Assembly (NCBI RefSeq): GCF_016862955.1
Contig: NZ_BONY01000030.1
Coordinates: forward strand, 1 to 64,000
DNA length: 64,000 nt
Reading direction: 5' to 3'
Source of the DNA: Rhizocola hellebori
GTDB taxonomy: Bacteria; Actinomycetota; Actinomycetes; Mycobacteriales; Micromonosporaceae
The notes under the pieces are model-generated. The model worked only from the letters and a program-made list of their open reading frames with translations, was not told where the DNA came from and searched no databases. Each line of letters opens with the position of its first letter. Position 1 is the stretch's first letter. A program made the translations under genes and the position numbers. Shown piece by piece: positions 1 to 11,014 of the stretch.

Positions 1-252
1 AAGCCCGGCGGCCAAGGCAGCAAACACCTCTGGCAACCCGTCGATCAGCTGACGGGCCAACCCCTCCTGCGCGGCCGCGGCACGGTGCGTCCAGGACAGG
101 GCGAACGCCACCTCGTCAACGCCATAGCGGGGATCCGGCGCGGCATTGACGACCTCCAGCACCAGACCCAACAGGCGAGCCTGCGCCACAGCGGCGGCGC
201 GGTTGGCAGCAATCAGCCTGTCGACCAGATCCTCGACCGCCCCCGCGCCCAT
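1..252 (-). CDS. DUF222/13E12-type protein, N-terminal part only
   Basis: The reading frame runs off the left edge of the window; 84 codons are visible from an ATG at 252. The visible part is Ala/Leu-rich and helical (LIAANRAAAVAQARLLG, then VDEVAFALSWTHRAAAAQE and GLPEVFAALAAG). This resembles the start of DUF222 (13E12 repeat) proteins, which in actinomycetes often carry a C-terminal HNH nuclease domain. The HNH part would lie outside the window, so the activity is inferred. No strong ribosome binding site is obvious. Confidence 0.55.
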   Translation of the reverse strand, partial: MGAGAVEDLVDRLIAANRAAAVAQARLLGLVLEVVNAAPDPRYGVDEVAFALSWTHRAAAAQEGLARQLIDGLPEVFAALAAGL

Positions 253-280
253 GCCTCCAAACTAGACAAGGGGTACGACA

Positions 281-841
281 CTAAGGCAGGCACTTGCCGC
301 CGGGCAGCGGCGTCATGACCGCCACCCAGGACTCGCTGGCATGGTGGACACCCACGACACAGGCTTCGCCGCTTCGCGCGCCGAAGATCAACTTTCCAGT
401 CGGATCCCCATGGACCTCAACGTCTTTGAGCGAGGAGGCGTCCAAGATGACCCTGACGAGGGCCACATCGACGGGGCCTGCCCGGCGGGCGGAGTCCAGG
501 TTGGACTCGATCATCCTGGCGCACTCGACATGCGCCCGGACGACTTCGATGCCCAGTTCACGCCGGGCACCGAACACCGTCGCGGCTCGCGCATTGGCCG
601 CGATGAGCTTCTCCGCGTCCGGCAATACAGCGGTAGGCCCGCCCAGCGGCTGCGACGCGGTGGGAATGGGTGACGCGCAATCCACGCCGACCACCACCAG
701 GTATGCCTTGGGTGCCGACCGTGGAACCCGCAATCCCACGGTCGCTACCGGCGTCGCCGCGAACACGCTGGAGACCAGGCTGCCGGCAAGCAGGCCGATC
801 ACCAGCACTGCCAGAACCGCCAACACCTGACGAACCTTCAT
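281..841 (-). CDS. Small exported or membrane-anchored protein
   Basis: 186 residues. It begins with a short basic N-terminus and a hydrophobic stretch (residues about 5-29, VLAVLAVLVIGLLAGSLVSS) that looks like a signal peptide or anchor, so the rest should lie outside the membrane. Four cysteines in the mature part (near VGVDCAS, HVECAR, GEACVVG and the C-terminal GGKCLP) could form two disulfides. I do not recognise a family. It starts 6 bases after the branching enzyme gene with an AGGCGG-type ribosome binding site, so it is probably the last gene of the glycogen operon. Whether its role relates to glycogen is unknown. Confidence 0.65.
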   Translation of the reverse strand: MKVRQVLAVLAVLVIGLLAGSLVSSVFAATPVATVGLRVPRSAPKAYLVVVGVDCASPIPTASQPLGGPTAVLPDAEKLIAANARAATVFGARRELGIEVVRAHVECARMIESNLDSARRAGPVDVALVRVILDASSLKDVEVHGDPTGKLIFGARSGEACVVGVHHASESWVAVMTPLPGGKCLP

Positions 842-847
842 AGCCGC

Positions 848-2569
848 CTAGCGTAGGACGTTTTTCCTCAGATAGACGACCGCATGCGGGCCAACCTGTA
901 CGTCGTCTCCGCGCACCTTTCCGTAATTGCCCGAGCCGGTGCCGCCGTACTCGGCCGCATCGGTGTTGATCAGCTCTTTGAACCCGCGCACCTGTGGCAG
1001 GTGGACATGCTGATGGAGGCCGGAGAAGTTGGCGACACAGACCATCGAGCCACGGCTGAAAGCGACGGTGTTGCGGTCAGGATCATTGTGGATCCATTCC
1101 ATGCCATCGCCCCACAACTCCTTGTACCGGCGGTAGATCCGGTTCAGGTCACGCAGCACGTTACGCAGGCCCTCGTCCGCATAGGACCATTCCAGCCCGT
1201 CCTGCTCGTTCCACTCGGAATCCTGCCCGAGCTCGGCGCCCATGAAGACGAGTTTCTTGCCAGGGAAGGCCCACATGTAGCCCAGCAGCCCGCGCAACCC
1301 GGCCAGCCGATTCCATCTGTCGCCGGGAAGCTTGCTCAGCAGCGCCCGCTTTCCGTGCACCACCTCGTCATGGCTGAGCGACAGCACGAAGTGCTCCTGC
1401 CCGGCGTAGTACGACGGCCAGGTCAGGGTGTCGTGGTGGAAATGGCGGTAGATCGGATCTTTGACGAAGTAGAGCAGTGTGTCGTGCATCCAGCCCATGT
1501 TCCACTTCAGGCCGAAACCGAGGCCGCCCCAGTCGACCGGCTTGGTCACGCCCGGCCACGCCGTGGACTCTTCCGCGATCATCACGACGCCGGGGTGATG
1601 CCGGTAGACCGCGGAATTCAGCTCCTTGAGCAGATGCACCGCTTCCAGATTGGTGTTGCCGCCGAACACGTTCGGCTCCCACTCGCCCGGATGGCGGGAG
1701 TAGTCGAGGTAGAGCATCGACGCGACAGCGTCGACGCGAAGACCGTCGACGTGGAACTCCTCGCACCAGTAGAGGGCGTTGTTGATGAGGAAGTCGCGCA
1801 CCTCGTTGCGGCCGAAGTTGAACACGAGGCTGCCCCAGTCGGGATGCTCGCCGCGTCTGGGATCCGGGTGCTCGTAAAGGCTGGTGCCGTCGAATTGGGC
1901 CAGCGCCCACTCATCTTTGGGAAAGTGTGCCGGCACCCAGTCGAGGAGCACACCGATGCCCGCCTGGTGGCAGCGATCGATCAGGTGGCGGAACTCGTCG
2001 GGCGTGCCGAAGCGCGCTGTGGGCGCGTAGAAGCCGGTTACCTGGTACCCCCATGAACCGCCGAATGGGTGTTCCATCACCGGAAGCAACTCGATGTGTG
2101 TGAAGCCCAGCTCGCTGACGTAGGCCACCAGCTGGTCGGCCAGCTCCTTGTAGGACAACCCCGGCCGCCACGAACCCAGGTGAACCTCATAGACCGACAT
2201 GGCGCGAGCGTGGTGGTCGGTGCGCCGGGCGCTCATCCACTGCTCGTCGTTCCACGTGTAGTTCGAGGTGAACAGCACCGAAGCGTTGGCGGGCGGGCAT
2301 TCCGTGGCGAACGCCATCGGATCCGAGCGGTAGGACCAGCATCCGTCGGCCCCCTGAATGCGAAAACGGTAGCGCTGACCCTCCTGCGCGGTCGCGACCT
2401 CGGTGCGCCAGATCCCGTCGTCGTTGCCCCACATGGGCAGCCCGTCGTCGGGCCACCACCCGCTGAAGTCACCGATAACCTGAACCTGGCGCGCGTTTGG
2501 CGCCCATACCGCGAACCTGAAACCCCCGTCAGCCAGCGCGTGGGCGCCGATATCCCGCCAATGTGTCAT
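848..2569 (-). CDS. glgB: 1,4-alpha-glucan branching enzyme, short form
   Basis: 573 residues. It transfers alpha-1,4 glucan segments to form alpha-1,6 branches in glycogen. An N-terminal CBM48/E-set domain (FRFAVWAPNARQVQVIGDFS) is followed by a GH13 barrel with the expected signatures: DWVPAHFP, the nucleophile region LRVDAVASMLYLDY, the acid region MIAEESTAWPG and LSLSHDEVVHGK. The protein is about 150 residues shorter than the common two-N-domain GlgB and lacks the extra N1 module. Its ATG overlaps the stop codon of the upstream glycosyltransferase gene (ATGA), so the two are translationally coupled. Confidence 0.93.
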   Translation of the reverse strand: MTHWRDIGAHALADGGFRFAVWAPNARQVQVIGDFSGWWPDDGLPMWGNDDGIWRTEVATAQEGQRYRFRIQGADGCWSYRSDPMAFATECPPANASVLFTSNYTWNDEQWMSARRTDHHARAMSVYEVHLGSWRPGLSYKELADQLVAYVSELGFTHIELLPVMEHPFGGSWGYQVTGFYAPTARFGTPDEFRHLIDRCHQAGIGVLLDWVPAHFPKDEWALAQFDGTSLYEHPDPRRGEHPDWGSLVFNFGRNEVRDFLINNALYWCEEFHVDGLRVDAVASMLYLDYSRHPGEWEPNVFGGNTNLEAVHLLKELNSAVYRHHPGVVMIAEESTAWPGVTKPVDWGGLGFGLKWNMGWMHDTLLYFVKDPIYRHFHHDTLTWPSYYAGQEHFVLSLSHDEVVHGKRALLSKLPGDRWNRLAGLRGLLGYMWAFPGKKLVFMGAELGQDSEWNEQDGLEWSYADEGLRNVLRDLNRIYRRYKELWGDGMEWIHNDPDRNTVAFSRGSMVCVANFSGLHQHVHLPQVRGFKELINTDAAEYGGTGSGNYGKVRGDDVQVGPHAVVYLRKNVLR

Positions 2570-3825
2570 CGCAGCAGGTTCCCATCTGGGACCACGATCG
2601 GCTCGCGCGGCTCGCCGAGCCGCGCGGCACGATGTGCGGGCTCAGCGCGAATCGCCTCGCCGTAAGCGGCCACCACCTTCTCCGCGATCCCTTGCCAGCC
2701 ATAGCGTTCGGCAATCATCGCCGAAGCCCGCTTGGTCATCTCCTTGGCCAGCTTCGGTTCGGCGAGCAGGGTGCCCACCGCGTCGGCAAGCGCGCCCGGA
2801 TCGCTGTGCGGGAAAGTCATCCCGGTCACGCCCGGCTCGACGATCTCGGCCAGCCCACCGGTGGAGGCGACCGCCAGCGGCGCACCCGCCGAGGCCGCTT
2901 CCAACGCCACCATGCCGAACGGTTCGTACAGCGACGGCACCACCGTGGCGCTGGTCGCGGCCAGCATGGCGGGCAGCTCCCGCTCGCTGAGGAATCCGGT
3001 GAACGCCACGGTGGAGGTGATCCGGTGACGCCGCACCGCCTCCTGAAGCTCTTCCTTGTAGGGCCCATCCCCGGCGATGACGACCTTCAGCCCGGGATGC
3101 TCGGCACGCAACTGCGGCACGGCGTCAACCAAATCCTGCACGCCCTTCTCATATACGAGCCGCCCGGCGAATCCGACGAGCGGCCCCTTGGCCTCAAAAC
3201 GTTCCCGTGCTTTACGAACGGCCGTAGCGGTGGCCCGCCAAGCCTTGCTGTCCACGCCGTTGGGGATGACATCGACCTTGTCATCGGGCAGTTCCAGCAG
3301 GCGGCTGACTTCCCACTTCATGTACTCCGAGCACACCAGCACCTTGCCGGCCCGCTTGCCGAGCCAGTACTCCACGGAGTGGATGCTGCGGTTGAGGTCG
3401 TCGGGCAGCCAGCCTTGGTGCCGGCCGGCTTCGGTGGCATGGATGGTGGCCACCAGCGGTAGGTCCAGGTGCTCGGCCAACGTCACCGCGGTGTGCGTCA
3501 CGAGCCAGTCATGGGCATGCACTACATCAAAGGTGTAAGTCTCCGCCGCCCGCAACGCGGCACGGGTCAGCGTGTGGTTGAACGCCATGGTCCAAGCCAG
3601 CAACGTGGGCGTCGACAGCGGGAACAAAGGAGGATCCTCTGGTGCGCGCACAATCCGCACGCCCTGGCTGAATTCCTCCAGTGGGGCGCCAGGGGCGTGG
3701 CGAGTAACCACGGTCACCTGGTGGCCGATCTGCGCGAGAGAGGTCGCCAGCGCGTGCACATGCCGGCCCAAGCCACCGACTACCACCGGCGGATACTCCC
3801 ACGAGAGCATCAAGACACTTGCCAT
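2566..3825 (-). CDS. GT4-family glycosyltransferase, glycogen synthase-like
   Basis: 419 residues from the ATG at 3825, chosen because a GGAGG lies five bases upstream; a longer frame adds 16 unlikely residues. It is a two-domain GT-B enzyme. MASVLMLSWEYPPVVVGGLG gives the N-terminal glycine-rich acceptor/donor loop, VIPNGVDSKAW is the interdomain region, and PSLYEPFGMVALEAASAG is the nucleotide-sugar EX7E motif. The family includes actinobacterial ADP- or NDP-glucose dependent alpha-glucan and maltose-1-phosphate synthases (GlgA/GlgM type). Coupling to glgB supports elongation of alpha-1,4 glucan chains. I cannot decide donor or acceptor from sequence. Confidence 0.85.
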   Translation of the reverse strand: MASVLMLSWEYPPVVVGGLGRHVHALATSLAQIGHQVTVVTRHAPGAPLEEFSQGVRIVRAPEDPPLFPLSTPTLLAWTMAFNHTLTRAALRAAETYTFDVVHAHDWLVTHTAVTLAEHLDLPLVATIHATEAGRHQGWLPDDLNRSIHSVEYWLGKRAGKVLVCSEYMKWEVSRLLELPDDKVDVIPNGVDSKAWRATATAVRKARERFEAKGPLVGFAGRLVYEKGVQDLVDAVPQLRAEHPGLKVVIAGDGPYKEELQEAVRRHRITSTVAFTGFLSERELPAMLAATSATVVPSLYEPFGMVALEAASAGAPLAVASTGGLAEIVEPGVTGMTFPHSDPGALADAVGTLLAEPKLAKEMTKRASAMIAERYGWQGIAEKVVAAYGEAIRAEPAHRAARLGEPREPIVVPDGNLLR

Positions 3826-3852
3826 CGATCCTCCTCGCGGTGCGCGAAAAGA

Positions 3853-3871
3853 GGCACCTGTTTGAGGTGCC
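3853..3871 (-). terminator. Hairpin followed by T-rich tract
   Basis: Perfect 7-bp inverted repeat GGCACCT/AGGTGCC with a 5-base loop. On the minus strand it is followed by TCTTTT. It sits 3' of the debranching enzyme stop and about 28 bases before the GT4 start codon, so it could terminate the debranching transcript or act as a leader hairpin of the GT4-glgB operon. Confidence 0.5.
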
Positions 3872-3961
3872 ACGCGTCGTCGGGGTTAGACCTATCCTGC
3901 CTTACTTGAGTTACCGTCGTCTGGTGCTTGAGTTTCCGTGTCGTTTCGTGGCGCGATTTTT

Positions 3962-5749
3962 TTATAGCCGTGTCGCCCGCAACAGCTCGGCCACGCTCCA
4001 CGCTTGGAAGGGACACCCGGTTGCTCCGTGCGGTGCATTGCCGTGCAAGGTTTCGCTCACCGAGTTGAGTCCGTAGTCGCCAAGGTGGGCCATCAGGCCA
4101 CCAAAAAGTTCATCAGTTGGTAACTTCGCTTTAACAAGAGCCGTGGCGTACGGGCCGATCAACCATGGCCACACCGTGCCCTGGTGATAGGCGTAATCCC
4201 GTTGCGCCATGGTCCCGTCGTGGCGCGGGCGGTAAGCGGGATCCTCCGGGCTGAGGCTGCGCAAGCCGAAGGGCGTCAGCAAAGCCTTGCCCACCCGCCT
4301 GATCACCTCGCGGTCGGGCTCCAGCGGCGCGTTGGGCAACGAGTAGGCCAGCAGCTGGTTGGGCCGCAGCGCCGCGTCGTCGGCGGTGTCGCGCAGCCAT
4401 TCGCCCCCGCCGAAGGTGCGTGCGAAACTCACCTTCGCCCGGGTCAGCAGATCGCTGCCCAGATAGGCCAGCGCGTTGCACCACAAGGCGTTGATCTCCA
4501 CAGCCTTGCCGCGGCGCGGCGTGACCGGCTGGCCGTCCACCCGCGCGTCCATCCACGTAAGCGCCTCGCCGTCGGCCCCTTGCACCAGCAGACCGTCGTT
4601 GGGGTCCACCCGGATGCCGTAGCGGGTCCCGGCCAGATGCGCCTTGAGGATCCCTTCCAGCGCTGGGCGCAGCTCGTGTCCCAGATCGGTGTCGCCGGTG
4701 AGCGTGACATGCCGCTCGACGGCGTGGATGAACCACAGCGTGGCGTCGGCGGTGTTGTACCCGACCGTCCCGCCGTCGGCCGTGTTGGCGAGCATGCCTT
4801 CGCTGAGCGTGGCCGCGTAGGTGCGCAGAAGCTCGCGCCCCTCCTCGGGCCGGCTGGTGGCGAGGAACAGCCCCTCATATGAGGTCATCGTGTCGCGCGA
4901 CCATGCCCCGAACCACGGGTAGCCGGCGACCACGTCCGGCCCCTTGACGATGAACGCGTCGGCGGACAGCTTCAGCCCGTCCAGGGCGGCGTTGCGCCGA
5001 TTCGCCAAATCGATGATCTCGCGGGCCGGTGGTGGCTCCTCGCTCAGATCGCCCGCCCAAGCGGTCACCTCAAGGCAGTCTCCAGGCGACTCGAGCCGTG
5101 CTTGAAAACTGCCAGCACGCATCAAATCTTCGGTGGGTACGTAGCCGCGCGCCGCCTCTTCCCGAGCGCGCACACCGCGCAGCCAGGTGCCGTCCGGGGT
5201 CCAGTTTGGACCGCGCAGCCGGTAGGCCCCGGCCACTACCTGACCTTCCAGCGTCAGGTCGCCGTGCTGCTCACCGTGCTGATCGCGCCAGGCACAAACG
5301 GCCTGCACGCTCAGCTCGGCCGGGCCGCCGGCCAGCAGCCGGTAAACGACCGCGACACACGAGCGGCCGTGCAGCATGGCCAGCTCCCGCTCTATAACGG
5401 TTTCGCCGAGCCGCCATCTCCATCGGGGCAAGCCGTTCACGAGCTCGAAACGTTCGAGGTAGAAATGCCCGTGCGGCCAGATGGTGCCATCCGCCCACTC
5501 GTGGGTGGCCAGCTCAACCCCGTTGAGCACGGGATCCAGCCCGATCAGGCCCACCTTGCGGGTGGCCGGGGTGGGATCGGCCACCACCAGTAATGCGTGG
5601 TAGCGGCGGGTACGAAGCCCGCTCACCGTGCCCATGGCATAGCCACCCAGACCGTCGGGCACCAACCACTCCCGGGCGCCGCCCAGGGTCACGTCACCTA
5701 AGACTTGAGAACCGTACTCGATGCGCACTCCATCATCATGCGCTAACAA
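3962..5749 (-). CDS. Amylo-alpha-1,6-glucosidase (glycogen debranching enzyme)
   Basis: About 595 residues. It hydrolyses alpha-1,6 branch points left on limit dextrins. An N-terminal GDE_N-like domain (EWLVPDGLGGYAMGTVSGLRT) is followed by the (alpha/alpha)6 GDE_C barrel, seen in GYPWFGAWSRDTM near the active site and YHQGTVWPWLIGPY near the end. The start is unsure: the longest frame uses TTG at 5749 without a clear ribosome binding site, while a GTG at 5728 would give a protein starting just before RIEYGSQVLG. It is transcribed away from the GH63 gene, and both promoters must lie in the few bases near 5750 or inside the partner gene. Confidence 0.88.
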   Translation of the reverse strand: MLAHDDGVRIEYGSQVLGDVTLGGAREWLVPDGLGGYAMGTVSGLRTRRYHALLVVADPTPATRKVGLIGLDPVLNGVELATHEWADGTIWPHGHFYLERFELVNGLPRWRWRLGETVIERELAMLHGRSCVAVVYRLLAGGPAELSVQAVCAWRDQHGEQHGDLTLEGQVVAGAYRLRGPNWTPDGTWLRGVRAREEAARGYVPTEDLMRAGSFQARLESPGDCLEVTAWAGDLSEEPPPAREIIDLANRRNAALDGLKLSADAFIVKGPDVVAGYPWFGAWSRDTMTSYEGLFLATSRPEEGRELLRTYAATLSEGMLANTADGGTVGYNTADATLWFIHAVERHVTLTGDTDLGHELRPALEGILKAHLAGTRYGIRVDPNDGLLVQGADGEALTWMDARVDGQPVTPRRGKAVEINALWCNALAYLGSDLLTRAKVSFARTFGGGEWLRDTADDAALRPNQLLAYSLPNAPLEPDREVIRRVGKALLTPFGLRSLSPEDPAYRPRHDGTMAQRDYAYHQGTVWPWLIGPYATALVKAKLPTDELFGGLMAHLGDYGLNSVSETLHGNAPHGATGCPFQAWSVAELLRATRL

Positions 5750-5756
5750 TGGTGCT

Positions 5757-8363
<2,607 letters not shown>

Positions 8364-8378
8364 TATACGCTCTTCGAC

Positions 8379-9836
8379 GTGCCCCTCACCCTCGATGAGC
8401 TCAACGTGTCCGAAAAGGCGCTCTGGGAGGCGTTCGCCACCGGAGCGGCGGTCGACCTGCGCGACAGTCCAGAAAGGACTGTGCGCGCCACGGTGCTGGC
8501 CGCCCTGCTGCTCGGCGCGCGCGAGGTGCCCCCGGGCAGCGCCCCGGGGGTGCGCCTGACCGGTGCCCGGATAACCGGCGATCTGCGGCTGACCACCGCC
8601 GCCATCACGGTGCCGGTGTTGCTGGAGGAGTGCGACTTCGACGCGGAGCCCAACTTCGACGAGTCCTCGACCCGCAGCCTGGCCTTCATTCGCTGCCGGC
8701 TGCCCGGGTTCCGCGGCAAGCTGCTGCGCGTCGACGGCCAGCTGCGCTTCAACGAGTCGACAGTGACCGGCTGCATCCTGCTCACCCGCGCCACCATCAC
8801 CGGCGAGCTGGTCCTGGTCAGCGCGAAGCTGGTCAACCCCGGCGACTGGGCGCTTTTCGCCGGCGGCCTGACCGTGGAGAGCGCCCTGTTCGGCGCGCCC
8901 AACAGCGACCGCCCCGGCGCCTGGCCAATGACCGTCGAGGGCGGGCTGCGGCTGGTGGGCGCGCGCATGCTGGGCGGCGTTTTCTTCGACGGCGTGCAGA
9001 TCGACAATCCCGGGGCGGTGGCGCTCCAGGGCGACAACATGACCATCTTCGGGCGGATGTTGTGCGGCCAAGGTTTCCGGTCGACCGGCAGCGTGCTGAT
9101 GCCGCGTGCCCGGGTGGAGGGCGAGCTGAGTTTCGAAGGCGCCCATCTGGATGGGCCGGTGGCGCTGTCGCTCAACAACACCATCATCGATGACCTGAAC
9201 CTGCGCACCGCGGAGCCCGCCACGGGTCTGGTCGATCTGCGGCACGCCCGCTGCGTCCTGCTGCGCGATGCCCCGGTCAGCTGGCCCGCACAGATCGCCC
9301 TCGACGGTTTTGTCTACGAGTCGATCGACAGCAGCCCCGCCTACCTCGCCGTCAAGGACCGGCTGCGCTGGCTCGGGCGGGAGCAGGACGGCTTCCGGCC
9401 GCAGCCCTACGAACAGCTCGCCGTCCACTACCGGCGGCTGGGCTCGGATGCCGCGGCTCGCCATGTGCTGCTTGCCAAACAGCGCATCCAGTCCCGCGAA
9501 CGCCAGCTGCACCAGCGCATCGCCGGTCACCTCCTGAATTGGACCGTCGGCTACGGCTACCGCCCCTGGCGCGCCGCCGCCTGGCTGGCCGTCATGCTGG
9601 CCGTCGGCACCATCGCCTTCTCCGCCTGGCCGCCCCAACCCGACGGCTCCACGCGCAAGTTCGACCCGCTGATCTACACGCTGGATCTGCTGCTCCCGAT
9701 CAGCGCGTTCGGGCTGCGCGAGGACTTCGCTCCGGTGGGTTCGACGCGGTGGCTCGCCTACGGACTGACCGCCGCAGGCTGGTTGCTCGCGACCGCCCTC
9801 ATCGCCGGTGTCACCCGGGCGCTGCGCCGCGACTAG
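8379..9836 (+). CDS. Beta-solenoid-like membrane protein (actinobacterial conserved family)
   Basis: 485 residues, GTG start, 15 bases after the GH63 gene. The first ~330 residues are a ladder of short, regularly spaced strands ([52 protein letters not shown]), like a pentapeptide-repeat or right-handed beta-solenoid. The C-terminus holds about three hydrophobic segments ([52 protein letters not shown]). Similar proteins are widely labelled membrane-associated oxidoreductase, but no cofactor motif is visible and I would not repeat that name. Its end overlaps the convergent flavin enzyme gene by 26 bases. Confidence 0.72.
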   Translation: MPLTLDELNVSEKALWEAFATGAAVDLRDSPERTVRATVLAALLLGAREVPPGSAPGVRLTGARITGDLRLTTAAITVPVLLEECDFDAEPNFDESSTRSLAFIRCRLPGFRGKLLRVDGQLRFNESTVTGCILLTRATITGELVLVSAKLVNPGDWALFAGGLTVESALFGAPNSDRPGAWPMTVEGGLRLVGARMLGGVFFDGVQIDNPGAVALQGDNMTIFGRMLCGQGFRSTGSVLMPRARVEGELSFEGAHLDGPVALSLNNTIIDDLNLRTAEPATGLVDLRHARCVLLRDAPVSWPAQIALDGFVYESIDSSPAYLAVKDRLRWLGREQDGFRPQPYEQLAVHYRRLGSDAAARHVLLAKQRIQSRERQLHQRIAGHLLNWTVGYGYRPWRAAAWLAVMLAVGTIAFSAWPPQPDGSTRKFDPLIYTLDLLLPISAFGLREDFAPVGSTRWLAYGLTAAGWLLATALIAGVTRALRRD

Positions 9837-10992
9837 GCGTCACCGGCACCACGCATCGAGTCTGCGTGTAAATGGTTGGCATGCAACGGTTGCAGCGGAT
9901 GCACTGGGAGCGCACCGCGCGGTCGGCGCGGATGCGGTTGGGCAGGTCCGGCTCCATCAGCAGGGCCCGGCCCATCGCCACGAAGTCGAAGCCCTCCCGG
10001 CGGGCCAGCTCCATCTCGGCCCAGCCGGACACGCCGCCCAGCAACACCAGCGGAAGGCTGAGCGCTTCCCGGAACCTGCGCGCGTCATCGAGCAGATATG
10101 TTTCGCGGTAAGGGTATCTGCGCAGGATCCAGCGCCCGGCCAGCCGGATTCCCAGGCGCTGCGGGAAAGGGAATGCCGCGGCGAATTCGGCGATCGGCGC
10201 GCCACCACGGAACAGGTACATGGGATTGAGCAGGGAGCTGCCCGCGGTCAGCTCGATCGCGTCGAGGGTGCCGTCGCTTTCCAGCAATGATGCGGCGCGC
10301 AGACTGTCTTGCTGGGACAGCCCATTTCGTACCCCATCAGAGATATTGAATTTGGCGATGATCGCCATCCGGCCGCCGACGGCCTCCCGCACCGCACTTG
10401 CCACCTCACGCGCCAATCGTGCCCGGTTGGCCAGACTGCCGCCGTATTCGTCGGTGCGGCGGTTGATCCGTGGGCTGAGAAAGGAGCTGATCAGATAGTT
10501 GTGTCCCATGTGGACTTCGACGGCGTCGAAACCGGCCCGCTGCGCCAGCAACGCGGCTTGCGCATGCGCCGCGACGACCCGCTTGATGTCCGCCGGGCTT
10601 ACCGCTCGGGTCAGCCCCGGCCCGAGCGGATTGAACCGGCGGCTGGGCCCAAGCGACGGCAGGCCTGTCGTGGAAGGATTGGCGACCGGGCCGGCATGCC
10701 CGATCTGCGCCGAAACGGCCGCGCCTGCGCCATGCACCGCGTCGGCCAGCTGGCCCAACCCCGGCACGGCCTCCTCACGCATCCAGATCTGCTTTCCGTC
10801 GGTACGGCCTTCGGGTGCGACGGCCAAGTAGGCCACCGTCGTCATCCCCACCCCGCCCGCGGCCATGCGCCGGTGGAACTCGATCAGGTCGTCGGAAACG
10901 ACCGCCTGCGGCGTGCGGCCCTCGAAGGTGGCCGCTTTGATCAGCCGATTGCGCAGGGTGATCGGGCCTAGCTGAGCGGGTTCAAAGACCAT
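9811..10992 (-). CDS. Old-yellow-enzyme type NADH:flavin oxidoreductase with Fe-S cluster motif
   Basis: 393 residues. An FMN-binding TIM barrel of the 2,4-dienoyl-CoA reductase type: FEPAQLGPITLRNRLIKAA at the start, EVHMGHNYLISSFLSPRIN with a His-x-x-Asn pair, and GRALLMEPDLPNRI near the phosphate site. The end carries CIRCNRCM plus a further Cys in TQTRC, a probable [4Fe-4S] site. The C-terminal FAD/NAD domain of full-length dienoyl-CoA reductase is absent. Such enzymes reduce activated C=C bonds. It begins 22 bases after the TPR gene, so it may share the transcript that starts at the small peptide gene at 12944. Confidence 0.85.
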   Translation of the reverse strand: MVFEPAQLGPITLRNRLIKAATFEGRTPQAVVSDDLIEFHRRMAAGGVGMTTVAYLAVAPEGRTDGKQIWMREEAVPGLGQLADAVHGAGAAVSAQIGHAGPVANPSTTGLPSLGPSRRFNPLGPGLTRAVSPADIKRVVAAHAQAALLAQRAGFDAVEVHMGHNYLISSFLSPRINRRTDEYGGSLANRARLAREVASAVREAVGGRMAIIAKFNISDGVRNGLSQQDSLRAASLLESDGTLDAIELTAGSSLLNPMYLFRGGAPIAEFAAAFPFPQRLGIRLAGRWILRRYPYRETYLLDDARRFREALSLPLVLLGGVSGWAEMELARREGFDFVAMGRALLMEPDLPNRIRADRAVRSQCIRCNRCMPTIYTQTRCVVPVTPSRGAAPG

Positions 10993-11014
10993 GGTTCACT
11001 ATCACCGCTTTGGC

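Noticed and set aside
8464-8482. ACAGTCC/GGACTGT hairpin
   Set aside because: It lies within the coding region of a conserved gene and needs no regulatory explanation.
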